64,000 nucleotides of DNA from Sphingomonas horti (GTDB lineage Bacteria > Pseudomonadota > Alphaproteobacteria > Sphingomonadales > Sphingomonadaceae), in contig NZ_WQMS01000006.1 in the NCBI RefSeq assembly GCF_009753715.1, positions 248,001 through 312,000 of the forward strand, given 5' to 3'. The stretch's first letter is position 1, and each line of letters starts with the position of its first letter. The translations under genes were made by a program, and so were the position numbers. This document shows, in pieces, positions 10,462 through 19,153 of this stretch. Below the pieces are notes generated by a model, which saw only the letters and a program-made list of their open reading frames with translations, did no database searches and was not told the origin of the DNA.

Positions 10462-10647
10462 TCAACTCGCGTTCCTGAGCGGCGGGATCAGCGCGACCTT
10501 GCGCCCCAACTCCCACAGCTCGCAATGGCTGTGCGAAAAGGATGCGCGAGCGAAGGCGATCGCCGCCTCGTCGTCGTCGGCATCGAAATCGCGCCGATCG
10601 ATGATGTGCCCGCCATCGTCGAGGCAAAAGAGCCTGTATCCTGCCAT
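10462..10647 (-). CDS. Small hypothetical protein (61 aa)
   Basis: Short soluble protein, MAGYRLFCLDDGGHIIDRRD, then an acidic FDADDDEAAIAFAR helix and CELWELGRKVALI. This pattern (YRL.F.D..GHI..R.DF.A.DD..A...A......ELW) recurs in many sphingomonad small proteins as I recall, but its function is unknown. ATG 10647 was chosen because the sequence upstream in frame does not continue the pattern. Confidence 0.75.
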   Translation of the reverse strand: MAGYRLFCLDDGGHIIDRRDFDADDDEAAIAFARASFSHSHCELWELGRKVALIPPLRNAS

Positions 10648-10885
10648 CTGCGCAACCCCCGGATATTCTTGTGAATGGCGGTATAGCCGCGGCCACCCGG
10701 CGAGTCTGTCGTCAACCCGACATTCACCCGCCGGCCTTGCATTTGGGGGACCAGGGCGCATATCTGCTGCGCTCCAGTCGCAAACTGACGGTCTTTGGCG
10801 CTTTGCGGCTCCTTCTTCCTTCTCTCCCTGCCGCTGATGCACGGGCACGCCGGCAGTCGGCGCGTCCTGGACTAAGGAAGACAAT

Positions 10886-11092
10886 ATGATCACCGGCACC
10901 GTCAAATTCTTCAACGCCGACAAGGGCTATGGCTTCATCCAGCCCGAGGACGGCGGCGCCGACGCGTTCGTGCACATTTCGGCCGTCGAGCGCGCCGGCA
11001 TGCGCACGCTCGATCGCGACCAGCGCGTTTCCTATGAGCTGGAGACCGATCGGCGCGGCAAGACCAGCGCCGTCAATCTGCAGAGCGCTTGA
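10886..11092 (+). CDS. Cold-shock protein (single CSD)
   Basis: RNA/ssDNA-binding OB-fold protein of 68 residues. RNP1 is KGYGFIQ and RNP2 is DAFVHIS, in the standard order after MITGTVKFFNADKG. ATG 10886 follows AAGGAAGACAAT. About 238 bases separate it from the preceding divergent gene, leaving room for the long structured 5' leader usual for cold-shock mRNAs, though I could not resolve a fold. A GC-rich hairpin follows the stop. Confidence 0.95.
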   Translation: MITGTVKFFNADKGYGFIQPEDGGADAFVHISAVERAGMRTLDRDQRVSYELETDRRGKTSAVNLQSA

Positions 11093-11099
11093 TTTCAGG

Positions 11100-11130
11100 A
11101 AGGCGGGCCGGCCGGTGCCGCGCCCGCCTT
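11100..11130 (+). terminator. Weak terminator-like hairpin after the cold-shock gene
   Basis: Stem aaggcgggc (11100-11108) pairs with gcccgcctt (11122-11130) around a 13-base loop, 8 bases after the stop. No T-run follows, so termination may be partial and the next small gene may be reached by read-through. Confidence 0.4.
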
Positions 11131-11156
11131 TGGCATTGCGAACCGGAGGTGAGGGA

Positions 11157-11366
11157 ATGACGAGCCAGGCCGCCCAATATCGTGCGCAAGCGCTGGCCGC
11201 GGAAGCGGCGGCGGAAGCCGCGACGCTGGAGAATGTGCGCGAACGCTGCCTGCGTTCGGCCGCCGCCTGGAACGAAATGGCCGCCCGGATCGAGCTGACC
11301 GACCGGCTGCGGGCCGAACGTACCGGCGGCTCGACTTTGGCACAGCCGGTCAAGGTCGACGGCTAA
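11157..11366 (+). CDS. Small Ala-rich helical protein (69 aa)
   Basis: Not recognised as a named family. MTSQAAQYRAQALAAEAAAE continues as a single amphipathic alanine/glutamate helix through RERCLRSAAAWNEMAARIEL. Start ATG 11157 has a strong GGAGGTGAGG 5-14 bases upstream, which makes translation likely. It lies between the cold-shock gene and another small gene on the same strand. Confidence 0.7.
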   Translation: MTSQAAQYRAQALAAEAAAEAATLENVRERCLRSAAAWNEMAARIELTDRLRAERTGGSTLAQPVKVDG

Positions 11367-11436
11367 GCACTTAAATTGCCGCGCCGGCGGACAGAAATCG
11401 TTCCTCATGCGTTACGCTCATGAAAGGAGCGTTGCA

Positions 11437-11619
11437 TTGGACGGGCAAACCACCATCGAGAGAGCATTCATCCTGGCGGAGACCGGCTCGTGCCGGACGG
11501 TCGCCGACATCCGGACGCAGCTGAAAAAGGAACAGCGCGATTCGGTCGACGCGCATCTGGCCGGATCGGTGATCCAGCGCCAGCTCAAGGAGCGGCTGAC
11601 GGCGAAGCTCGCCGGCTGA
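11437..11619 (+). CDS. Small hypothetical protein (60 aa), TTG start
   Basis: Soluble basic protein LDGQTTIERAFILAETG...RTVADIRTQLKKEQRDSVDAHLAGSVIQRQL, probably two helices; function unknown. An ATG at 11407 is in frame but has no Shine-Dalgarno, whereas TTG 11437 has AGGAG at 11425-11429, 7 bases upstream, so I prefer TTG. The body resembles short sphingomonad proteins seen near stress genes, from memory only. Confidence 0.65.
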   Translation: MDGQTTIERAFILAETGSCRTVADIRTQLKKEQRDSVDAHLAGSVIQRQLKERLTAKLAG

Positions 11620-11679
11620 TCCCATGCCCGGCCGCGAAGCCGATTGGCTTTCGCCGCGCGAACGGCCAAGGCATTGCGG

Positions 11680-13347
11680 ATGGCCGACCAGGCATCTTCC
11701 GGGCCTCGAGCGACGATGTCGCCGCTATCCGTTCCGATCTTTCGGGCGGTCTGGGTTTCGAGCATCGTTTCCAACTTCGGCGGGCTGATCCAGTCGGTCG
11801 GCGCGTCGTGGCTGATGATCGCGCTTGGCGCGTCGCCGCAGCTGATTGCGCTGGTCCAGGCATCGACGACGCTGCCGATTATGCTGCTGTCGCTGTTCGC
11901 CGGCGCGATCGCCGACAATCTGGACCGGCGCAAGGTGATGCTGTCGGCCCAGGTCTTCATGCTGCTGGTCTCGGCAATACTGTCGGGGTTCGCCTGGGCG
12001 GGTTGGCTCACGCCCTGGCTGCTGCTTGGCTTCACGTTCCTGATCGGTTGCGGCACCGCGCTGAACGGACCGGCGTGGCAGGCCTCGGTTGGTGACATGG
12101 TGCCGCGCGCGGCGCTGCCGGGCGCCGTCGCGATGAACAGCATGGGCTTCAACATCGCGCGCAGCGTCGGCCCCGCGATCGGCGGCGCGATCGTCGCCGC
12201 GGCCGGCGCCGCCGCGGCGTTCCTGGCCAACGCGGTCAGCTATATCGGGCTGATCGTGGTGCTGGCGCGCTGGCGGCCCCAGCCTGCCGAAGGACGGCTC
12301 CCGCCCGAACCGGTCGGCACCGCGATGGCTGCCGGCGTCCGCTACGTCGTCATGTCGCCAGGCCTGCGCCTGGTGCTGATGCGCTCGCTGGTCTTCGGCC
12401 TGGCCGCAAGTGCGGTGCCGGCGCTGATGCCGTTGGTCGCGCGGGACCTGATCGGCGGCGGGCCGCTGACCTATGGCCTGCTGCTCGGCGGGTTCGGGCT
12501 GGGCGCGATCGGCGGTGCACTGGGGACGACCCGGCTGCGCACGCGCCTCAGGCCGGAAGGCGTGGTGCGCGCCGCCGTGCTGGCGCTGGCGGCGGGCGCC
12601 GCGATCGCGGCGGTCAGCCGGGCCATGCCGCTCACCATCGCCGGGCTGCTGCTGGCCGGCGCAGGCTGGGTGCTCGCCTTGTCGACCTTCAACGTATCGG
12701 TGCAGCTGTCGACGCCGCGCTGGGTCGTCGCCCGCGCACTGGCGCTGTACCAGATGGCTGCGTTCGGGGGGATGGCGGCGGGCAGCTGGCTGTTCGGCAT
12801 CATCGCGGATATCGATGGCGTCGCGACCGCGCTGCTCGCCGCGGCGGCGCTGCAGCTGGTCAGCCTGGTGCTGGGCTTCCTGTTCGTGCTTCCCGACATC
12901 AGCGATCTCGACCTCGACCTGCGCGACTGGCAGGTGCCGGTGACGAACGTGCCGATCCTGCCGCGCAGCGGGCCGATCGTCGTCACGATCGAATACCGGA
13001 TCGAACCGGCCGACCTGCCCCGCTTCCTGGCCGCGATGGATGAGCGCAAGCGCATTCGCCGCCGCGACGGCGCCCGGCATTGGACGCTGCTACGCGACCT
13101 CATGGAGCCCGATCTGTGGATCGAGCGCTATCACGTCGCGACCTGGCTCGATTATGTGCGGCACAACCAGCGCCGCACCCATGCCGACATGGAAAACAGC
13201 CGCGAGCTGCTCGCGCTGCATCAGAGGGACGGCGACCCCGTCGTCCATCGCCGCATCGAGCGCCAGACGCGCCCGCCTGCGATCAACCGCGGCACCCTCG
13301 ACCCCGAAGTGGCGGACCCGCTGACCGATCCCAGCCGGTCGAGCTGA
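11680..13347 (+). CDS. MFS transporter (MFS_3/EntS-like) with C-terminal soluble domain
   Basis: Inner-membrane exporter of 555 residues. The first 400 or so form the transport body: FRAVWVSSIVSNFGGLIQSVGASWLM, the A-motif-like loop GAIADNLDRRKVM, and ALNGPAWQASVGDMVPRAALPGAVAMNSMGFNIARSVGPAIGG, typical of the enterobactin-exporter-like MFS_3 family. The last 140 or so are soluble (VVTIEYRIEPADLPRFLAAMDERKRIRRRDGARHW), a monooxygenase-like tail known in this family. ATG 11680 is preferred; the substrate is unknown. The 3' end overlaps the convergent GNAT gene by 65 bases. Confidence 0.9.
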   Translation: MADQASSGPRATMSPLSVPIFRAVWVSSIVSNFGGLIQSVGASWLMIALGASPQLIALVQASTTLPIMLLSLFAGAIADNLDRRKVMLSAQVFMLLVSAILSGFAWAGWLTPWLLLGFTFLIGCGTALNGPAWQASVGDMVPRAALPGAVAMNSMGFNIARSVGPAIGGAIVAAAGAAAAFLANAVSYIGLIVVLARWRPQPAEGRLPPEPVGTAMAAGVRYVVMSPGLRLVLMRSLVFGLAASAVPALMPLVARDLIGGGPLTYGLLLGGFGLGAIGGALGTTRLRTRLRPEGVVRAAVLALAAGAAIAAVSRAMPLTIAGLLLAGAGWVLALSTFNVSVQLSTPRWVVARALALYQMAAFGGMAAGSWLFGIIADIDGVATALLAAAALQLVSLVLGFLFVLPDISDLDLDLRDWQVPVTNVPILPRSGPIVVTIEYRIEPADLPRFLAAMDERKRIRRRDGARHWTLLRDLMEPDLWIERYHVATWLDYVRHNQRRTHADMENSRELLALHQRDGDPVVHRRIERQTRPPAINRGTLDPEVADPLTDPSRSS

Positions 13348-13900
13348 AGGTCGCGAAAGTCGGCGCCCTGTCAGCGCCGGCAAGATCCTTGCTGACGAGA
13401 ACGAGAGTGGGATCGCCCCGATATGGTTCGGTCTTGAAGCCCATATCCGTCTCGACAGCGAGAGCGCTGCGATTCTCGCGGCTTTCGACCGACTCGATCC
13501 GCTTGATGCCGCGTTCCTTCGCATGGCGCGCCAGGTGGTCTAGCAGGGCCCAGCCGATCCCGCGCGCCTTGTAGTCGGCGCGGAGCGAGATCGCGACTTC
13601 GGCCCTGGTCAACTCCGGATCGGCGGCGAGCATGGCGGTACCGATCAGCCGGTCGCCATCGAAGGCGAGGAAGTTCTCGCTCCGGTCATGGTCGACGGCG
13701 ACGAGATTCTCGAGCTGCGCATCGCCGATCGTGTGCACGGGCGTCAGGAACCGGAACCTGCGATCGTCGGGGGAGACGTGGGTGAAGAATTCGGCAAGAC
13801 GCTGCTTGTCCGCGGGTTCGGCGGACCGTACGCAAAACGTGAAGTCCTTCCATGTCGTCAGGGTCGTGCCCTGCTCCGTCGCGGTCGAAGTGCCGGGCAT
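13283..13900 (-). CDS. GNAT family N-acetyltransferase
   Basis: Predicted acetyl-CoA-dependent acetyltransferase, 205 residues. Seen: FCVRSAEPADKQRLAEFFTHVSPDDRRFRF, then AEVAISLRADYKARGIGWALLDHLARHAKERGIKRIESV with the R/Q-x-x-G-x-G/A acetyl-CoA loop (YKARGIGWALL) and MGFKTEP near the end. It resembles the protein-lysine acetyltransferase-like domains often found beside universal stress proteins. ATG 13900 follows GGGAGGCAGGC. The last residues are encoded antisense to the MFS gene's 3' end. An EcfG-like promoter lies upstream. Confidence 0.88.
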   Translation of the reverse strand: MPGTSTATEQGTTLTTWKDFTFCVRSAEPADKQRLAEFFTHVSPDDRRFRFLTPVHTIGDAQLENLVAVDHDRSENFLAFDGDRLIGTAMLAADPELTRAEVAISLRADYKARGIGWALLDHLARHAKERGIKRIESVESRENRSALAVETDMGFKTEPYRGDPTLVLVSKDLAGADRAPTFATFSSTGWDRSAGPPLRGRGCRG

Positions 13901-13936
13901 GCCTGCCTCCCTTGTCGTGGTGCGTCGATAGAGACG

Positions 13937-13961
13937 AACCAGAAAAGGCGCGCGACGTTCC
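13937..13961 (-). promoter_or_regulatory. Candidate EcfG-type (general stress) promoter for the GNAT gene
   Basis: Reading the minus strand: GGAAC at 13961-13957, 17 bases, then GGTT, one base off the alphaproteobacterial EcfG consensus GGAAC-N16/17-CGTT. It lies 37 bases upstream of the GNAT start. Weaker than the exact matches elsewhere in the window. Confidence 0.4.
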
Positions 13962-14154
13962 ATTCGGTCATGCGATCGGGCGCAGTCGGTAGAAAGCCGA
14001 TAAACAGGATCGCCCGCGCAGGCAGCATTCATTCTCAAGCACGGCCGCGGCGCTGGTTCCGGCACGACCTCCGTAGAGTTGCGGATGGGGAAACACCCCA
14101 ATTGCTGCCGGCCTGGGACGTAGCCATTATGGCTGCGAAACGGAGGTTGGTGCG

Positions 14155-14961
14155 ATGAAAAACGTGCTGCTGCTCGCCCATGACGATGCCGGCCAGGAGG
14201 CACGGCTGCAATGTGCGCTGGACGTCACGCGCGCGATCAACGGGACCCTGACGTGCCTCAATGTCACGCACTTTCCCTTCTTTGGGCAGGAGTTCGTGAC
14301 GACTGCCGGCGACATGATTGCGTTCGCCGACGCGCAGGAACGAGAGGCCCGGAATGCGTCCGAGCTGAGAAGGCGACTGGCGGCCGAAGGGGTCAGCTGG
14401 GAAGTGCTGGAAGCGACCGGCGACTTCGCCGACATGCTGGTCGCGAACGCGGCCATGACGGACCTGATCGTCGTCAGCAAAAGGCTCGCATCGGCCGAGC
14501 AGCCGGACATGATGGCCGTCGCCTCGCGAGCGGCCATGGAGACCCGCGCGCTGGTTATGGTCGTGCCGGAAGATATCGAGCGGCTGGCCCTGGATCGCCC
14601 GGCGCTTGTCGCGTGGGATGGCTCGGCCCCCGGCATGGCGGCGATGCGCGCCGCGATGCCGCTGCTGGCGTTGGCGAAGTCGGTCACGGTCTTTACCGTG
14701 GACGAGGACGACAAGGGACCGTCGGCCGAACATGCCGCCCGCTACCTGTCGCGCAATGGCATCAGGGCCGAGGTGACGCACAAGAAGAGCGACGGGATCT
14801 TCCCGCCCGACGTGCCGATCCGGGCGGCGTGCGACGATCTGCGCGTCGGCTTCTGCGTGATGGGCGCCTATGGCCGTTCGAAACGGATCCAGGACCTGTT
14901 CGGGGGCGTGACGCGGCGGATGCTGGTGAAGACCGGGTGCCCGCTGCTGATCGCCCATTGA
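14155..14961 (+). CDS. Universal stress protein, tandem UspA domains
   Basis: 268 residues with two Usp folds. The N-terminal domain begins MKNVLLLAHDDAGQEARLQ. The C-terminal domain begins near PALVAWDGSAPGMAAM and ends in the nucleotide loop GAYGRSKRIQDLFGGVT, which keeps G-2x-G-9x-G but has Gly in place of the usual final Ser/Thr, so ATP binding is uncertain. A clear GGAGG precedes ATG 14155. The next gene 22 bases downstream is a paralogue, giving a tandem duplicate pair. Confidence 0.93.
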   Translation: MKNVLLLAHDDAGQEARLQCALDVTRAINGTLTCLNVTHFPFFGQEFVTTAGDMIAFADAQEREARNASELRRRLAAEGVSWEVLEATGDFADMLVANAAMTDLIVVSKRLASAEQPDMMAVASRAAMETRALVMVVPEDIERLALDRPALVAWDGSAPGMAAMRAAMPLLALAKSVTVFTVDEDDKGPSAEHAARYLSRNGIRAEVTHKKSDGIFPPDVPIRAACDDLRVGFCVMGAYGRSKRIQDLFGGVTRRMLVKTGCPLLIAH

Positions 14962-14983
14962 GAAAGAGGAAAGGAGATCGGCC

Positions 14984-15784
14984 GTGAAGAATATCCTGCT
15001 GCTGGTGCACGACGATGCTGGTCAAGAGGCACGGTTGCAGGCCGCCCTCGACCTCACGCGCGCCGTTTCGGGGCATCTCGCCTGTGTCGACGCTGTCCAG
15101 ATGCCGGCGATCATCGACAGCTATGGCGGCGCCGGCACGGCCATGCTGCTGGAAGAAGCAAGGAGCCGTGAAGGCGAGAACAAGGCGCGGACGCAGCCGC
15201 GCCTCGTTGCCGAAGGCGTCAGCTGGAGCTGGACGGACTCGATCGGCTCCCTGCCGGAGTGCGTGGCCGATGCCGCCCGCACTGCGGACCTGGTGGTGCT
15301 CAACAGCTGCCTGGACGCTTTCCCGGCCCCCGACATGCGCTACGTCACGACCGAGGTGCTGAAGCGCAGCCGCGCGCTCGTCGTCGCCGTCCCTGACTCC
15401 TGCCGCGGGTTCGACGCAGCGGGCAAGGCGCTGGTTGCCTGGGACGGCTCCGAGCGCGCAATGGCGACCGTCCAGCGCGCAACGCCGCTGCTGTCGCTCG
15501 CGAGCGAGGTCAAATTATACCAGGTCGGCGAGATCGGCGAACGCGACATTCCCGCGGAAGACGCTGCGACCTACCTGTCGCGCCACGGCGTCAACATCGA
15601 TGTCGAAATCGCGCCGCCGGCCGACAGCATCGCGGTTGCGATCCGGATGGAGGCGGAGCGGTTCGGGGCCGCTTACCTGGTGATGGGAGCCTACAGCCAT
15701 GGTCCCGTCCGCGAAGCCCTGTTCGGCGGCGTCACGCGCGCGATGCTGAGCGCCTGCTCGCTCCCCCTCGTGCTCGGACACTGA
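14984..15784 (+). CDS. Universal stress protein, tandem UspA domains (paralogue)
   Basis: 266 residues, same architecture as the gene before it and clearly homologous from the first residues (MKNILLLVHDDAGQEARLQ). The C-terminal nucleotide loop reads GAYSHGPVREALFGGVT, in which the second Gly of the G-2x-G motif is replaced by Ser, so the two copies have drifted differently. Likely co-transcribed with its paralogue (22-base gap, AAAGGAG upstream of ATG 14984; GTG start is excluded by the homology). Confidence 0.92.
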   Translation: MKNILLLVHDDAGQEARLQAALDLTRAVSGHLACVDAVQMPAIIDSYGGAGTAMLLEEARSREGENKARTQPRLVAEGVSWSWTDSIGSLPECVADAARTADLVVLNSCLDAFPAPDMRYVTTEVLKRSRALVVAVPDSCRGFDAAGKALVAWDGSERAMATVQRATPLLSLASEVKLYQVGEIGERDIPAEDAATYLSRHGVNIDVEIAPPADSIAVAIRMEAERFGAAYLVMGAYSHGPVREALFGGVTRAMLSACSLPLVLGH

Positions 15785-15803
15785 GCTCTGTGATCGGTAG
15801 CGT

Positions 15804-17078
15804 GTGACCTTTCTCGAAACCGTCGCCGGCAAGCTCCTCGCTTCGATGGTGATCGGATTGCTGATCGGCGTCGAGCGGGCCTGGCAGTCGCGCGGCGAGC
15901 AGCCCGGTACCCGCGTCGCCGGCATACGCACGTTCGGACTGGTCGCCCTCACCGGCGCCGCTGGCGGGCTGCTGCTGGACGCGCGCCAAACCGTCGCCGG
16001 CAACGTGATCGTGGCGGTCGCGGCGGTGGCGATCGGCATCGGCTATTGGCGCACATCCCGCGAACACGATCAGCGCAGCGCCACCAGCGCGATCGCGGCG
16101 CTGCTGACGCTTGCGCTCGGCATACTCGCCGCCTGCGGATTCGCGGTCGAGGCGGTTGCCTCAGCCTGTATCGCGACGGTGCTGCTTGCCTCGCGCGAGC
16201 AGCTTCACGGCTGGATATCGGGGCTGAGCGAGGCCGACGTGCAGGCGACGGTCCGCTTCGCGCTGATCGTCGCCGCCGTCTGGCCGCTGCTGCCCGATCG
16301 CGCGTTCGGGCCCTACGATGCCTGGAACCTTCGCTATCTGTGGAGCGTGGTGGTGCTCGTCGCCGGCTTTTCCTTTGCCGGCTATGTCGCCAACAAGCGC
16401 TTCGGCCAGGGCGGCGGGACCTTCGCGACGGCAGCTTTGGGCGGCCTCTATTCCTCGACCGCGGTGATCGCGTCGCTATCGATCAAGCTCCGCGGGCAGA
16501 ATCCCGCCCATCGCGTGATCACCGTCGGCATCGCGATTGCCTCCACGGTGATGTTCGCGCGTGTTCTGGTGCTGGCGGCGATCCTCGCGCCTGCCGCGCT
16601 GCCCGGCTTTGCGGCGACGATCGGGCCCGCCGGCATTGTTGCCGCGGCGTATGCGGGCTGGCTGATCCGCAAAGCGTCGGCGGACCGGGAGGAAGCGGCA
16701 AGCGAGGCTGACGGACGCAACCCGATCGAGCTGCTGCCGGCCCTGTTCTTTGCCGCGCTTGTCGCCGCCACCGCGGTTGCCACCCGATGGGCGGAGCAAC
16801 GTTTCGGCGGGATGGGTGTGGGCGCGGTGATCGTCATCAGCGGCAGTTTCGACGTGGACGCGGCGACCGTTACGCTGGGAGGTTTGCCGCCCGGCACTTT
16901 ATCGCCGCACGTGGCGGGCCTGGTGCTCGCCGGACCGGTTCTGATCAATACGCTGTTCAAGGCCATAGTCGTGCTCGTCAATGGCGGCCGACACCGCTGG
17001 AGCGCGGCGATGCCGCTGCTGGCCGCCGCCACGGCCGTCGCTCTCGCGATCACGGCTGGAGCGATAGCCGGCGGCTGA
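15804..17078 (+). CDS. MgtC/SapB-DUF4010 family membrane protein
   Basis: Polytopic inner-membrane protein of 424 residues with about 12 hydrophobic segments. The N-terminal MgtC-like part reads ASMVIGLLIGVERAWQ...GTRVAGIRTFGLVALTGAAGG, with the family's GLLIGxER and RTFxLV motifs. The rest (FGQGGGTFATAALGGLYSSTAVIASLS...) is DUF4010. Role unknown; MgtC relatives are linked to magnesium stress. The start is GTG 15804 with only a weak ribosome site (CGGTAG), 19 bases after the Usp gene, so translation may be coupled to the stress operon. Confidence 0.88.
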   Translation: MTFLETVAGKLLASMVIGLLIGVERAWQSRGEQPGTRVAGIRTFGLVALTGAAGGLLLDARQTVAGNVIVAVAAVAIGIGYWRTSREHDQRSATSAIAALLTLALGILAACGFAVEAVASACIATVLLASREQLHGWISGLSEADVQATVRFALIVAAVWPLLPDRAFGPYDAWNLRYLWSVVVLVAGFSFAGYVANKRFGQGGGTFATAALGGLYSSTAVIASLSIKLRGQNPAHRVITVGIAIASTVMFARVLVLAAILAPAALPGFAATIGPAGIVAAAYAGWLIRKASADREEAASEADGRNPIELLPALFFAALVAATAVATRWAEQRFGGMGVGAVIVISGSFDVDAATVTLGGLPPGTLSPHVAGLVLAGPVLINTLFKAIVVLVNGGRHRWSAAMPLLAAATAVALAITAGAIAGG

Positions 17079-17147
17079 TTATCCTCTCGGGATCAGCTTG
17101 TGCCGCTTGCGGCGGTCCGCAGCGACTGAACGGGGCAGGAACAATTG

Positions 17148-17237
<90 letters not shown>

Positions 17238-17361
17238 GCGAGATGATTGGGGCCCGCGATCGGGCGCCGGTCGAGCGAAGCGGTGCCCCTAGCGGAACGG
17301 GAAGCGGGGCACAAGCGTCTGCTTGGCGCAGGCACTTCGCCTCCCTAAATAGGCTTGGACC

Positions 17362-17733
17362 ATGGACAAGCATTATCCCCTGGCCGACCCCCACGTCACC
17401 GCGCCACCGATCGTGCATGCGCGCTTTTCCGTCGGGCAGATCGTACGCCACCGGCTGTTCGATTTCCGCGGCGTCGTGTTCGACATCGATCCGGTCTTCG
17501 CCAATTCGGAAGAATGGTATCAGGCGATCCCGGAATCGGTCCGCCCTTCGAAGGACCAACCCTTCTACCATTTGCTCGCCGAGAATTCGGACAGCAGCTA
17601 CATCGCCTATGTGAGCCAGCAGAACCTGCTGGCCGATACCGACGCCGCGCCGGTGGATCACCCGGCCATTTCCGGCCTGTTCGAGGACTTTCGCGACGGC
17701 CGCTACCAATTGCGCCGCGAACACCGCCACTGA
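17362..17733 (+). CDS. hspQ: Heat shock protein HspQ
   Basis: Hemimethylated-DNA-binding (YccV-like) fold, 123 residues. Seen: RFSVGQIVRHRLFDFRGVVFDIDPVFANSEEWY and QPFYHLLAENSDSSYIAYVSQQNLLADT, the diagnostic HspQ core. HspQ modulates proteolysis in enterobacteria; its alphaproteobacterial role is less clear. ATG 17362 starts MDKHYPLADPH. Convergent with the Crp/Fnr gene 9 bases away. A partial EcfG-like match (GGAAC-N17-CGTC at 17294-17319) lies upstream but is not convincing. Confidence 0.94.
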   Translation: MDKHYPLADPHVTAPPIVHARFSVGQIVRHRLFDFRGVVFDIDPVFANSEEWYQAIPESVRPSKDQPFYHLLAENSDSSYIAYVSQQNLLADTDAAPVDHPAISGLFEDFRDGRYQLRREHRH

Positions 17734-17742
17734 GCACACACC

Positions 17743-18534
17743 CTAGACCGCGGTCTTCGTGTCCACCACCTTTTGCGGCCGCGCGTCGGGAAGGACGGCG
17801 CGGAAATGGTTCTGCACGCTCTGATAGCATTCGCACGCGCAATGCTCGATCGCGGCGCGGTCCAGGATCACCATCCTGCCGCGGCTGTAGCTGATCAGCC
17901 CGCGTTCCTGCAGCACCCGCGCGACGCCGCTGACGGTCGTGCGCTGCACGCCCAGCATCTCGGCGAGATATTCCTGCGTCAGCGCGATCTCGTCCGAATC
18001 GACGCGGTCGTGCGTGGTCAGCAGCCAGCGGCACAGCCGCGCGTCGATCGCGTGGAGCGCATTGCACGCGACCGACTGCATGGTCTGCGCCAGCAGCGTA
18101 TCGGCATAGCGGCTGAAGAGGTCGCGGATCGCGCCCGACCGTTCCTTCGCGCTTTCAAGTGCCGAGGTGTCCATCTTCAGCGCGGTGCCGCCGATCTGCA
18201 CAACCGCGCGTGCGAAGGCCGGCTTGTTGCCGGCGCTGACGATGCCGCCGATCGCGCCTTCGCGGCCGATCGTCACTGCCTCGACCGCGCGGCCGTCCGC
18301 CATCGTCACGACCAGCGACGCCACCACGCCCGGACCTGGAAAATAGCTGTAGTTGACGTCTTCTCCCGGCTCGAACAGCACGTCGCCGCGCGTCAGCAGC
18401 ACGCTGGACATCGATGATTCCAGGATCGCCCTATCGGTCGGGTTCAGCGACGCGAGCAGCCGATTGCCCGCAAACTGAAGCGCCACGCTCAGAGTGGCGC
18501 CAGCACGGCGGCCATTGTCATTATCGTTACTCAT
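17743..18534 (-). CDS. Crp/Fnr family transcriptional regulator
   Basis: 263 residues: N-terminal cyclic-nucleotide-like sensor (RGDVLFEPGEDVNYSYFPGPGVVASLV), then a C-terminal HTH (LTQEYLAEMLGVQRTTVSGVARVLQERGLISYSRGRMVILDRAAIEHCACECY). The sensor lacks an N-terminal iron-sulfur cysteine cluster, so it is not a classical Fnr. This HTH sequence is typical of the LysM/aromatic-type Crp group common in Sphingomonas and rhizobia. ATG 18534. Ligand and regulon unknown. Confidence 0.92.
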   Translation of the reverse strand: MSNDNDNGRRAGATLSVALQFAGNRLLASLNPTDRAILESSMSSVLLTRGDVLFEPGEDVNYSYFPGPGVVASLVVTMADGRAVEAVTIGREGAIGGIVSAGNKPAFARAVVQIGGTALKMDTSALESAKERSGAIRDLFSRYADTLLAQTMQSVACNALHAIDARLCRWLLTTHDRVDSDEIALTQEYLAEMLGVQRTTVSGVARVLQERGLISYSRGRMVILDRAAIEHCACECYQSVQNHFRAVLPDARPQKVVDTKTAV

Positions 18535-18706
18535 ACGCCCCCCGGCGCGACTGGCCCACAGCGGGCGCAACCGACTTGCGATACGACTATCGCCGTCTGA
18601 CGGGTGCGTCTGTCCGCGAGCCGACATAAGGTGCCACATTCTGTGCCAGCCCGGAACAGAAATGCGGCCTAATGAGAAATTGCGGATGTTTGGCGACGAT
18701 CGGGCG

Positions 18707-19153
18707 TCAGCCGCGCTGGGCTTGCGCGGCGTCACTGGCGAGCCGGTCCGCGCGCTCGTTGTCGGGGTGGCCGGCATGGCCCTTCACCCATGTCCATTCG
18801 ATCCGGTGCGGCTGCGCGGCGGCGACCAGCGCCTGCCACAGGTCGGCATTCTTGACCGGCTTCTTGTCGGCCGTCTTCCAGCCGTTGCGCTGCCAGCCCT
18901 TCAGCCATTTGGTGAGGCCGTCCATCACGTAGCGGCTGTCCGTCGCCAGCTTGACGCGGCACGGACGCTTCAGCGCGTTCAGCGCCTCGATCGCGGCGGT
19001 CAGCTCCATCCGGTTGTTCGTCGTCAGCGTCTCGCCGCCGCTCAGCTCCTTCTCCGTCTCGCCGAAGCGCAGCACGGCGCCCCAGCCGCCCGGGCCCGGA
19101 TTGCCCTTGCACGCGCCATCGGTGGCGATCTCGACTTCGGGAAGCTCATTCAT
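18707..19153 (-). CDS. rnhA: Ribonuclease HI
   Basis: Degrades the RNA strand of RNA:DNA hybrids in the cytoplasm; 148 residues, normal length. The catalytic carboxylates are present: Asp12 ([11 protein letters not shown]), Glu50 (NNRMELTAA), Asp72 (ATDSRYV) and Asp136 (NERADRLA), with His126 in VKGHAG. Its ATG overlaps the thrB stop as ATGA (19150-19153), indicating translational coupling. Confidence 0.97.
   Translation of the reverse strand: MNELPEVEIATDGACKGNPGPGGWGAVLRFGETEKELSGGETLTTNNRMELTAAIEALNALKRPCRVKLATDSRYVMDGLTKWLKGWQRNGWKTADKKPVKNADLWQALVAAAQPHRIEWTWVKGHAGHPDNERADRLASDAAQAQRG

Noticed and set aside
17294-17319. EcfG-type promoter before hspQ
   Set aside because: GGAAC-N17-CGTC misses the final T of CGTT and is not supported by anything else.
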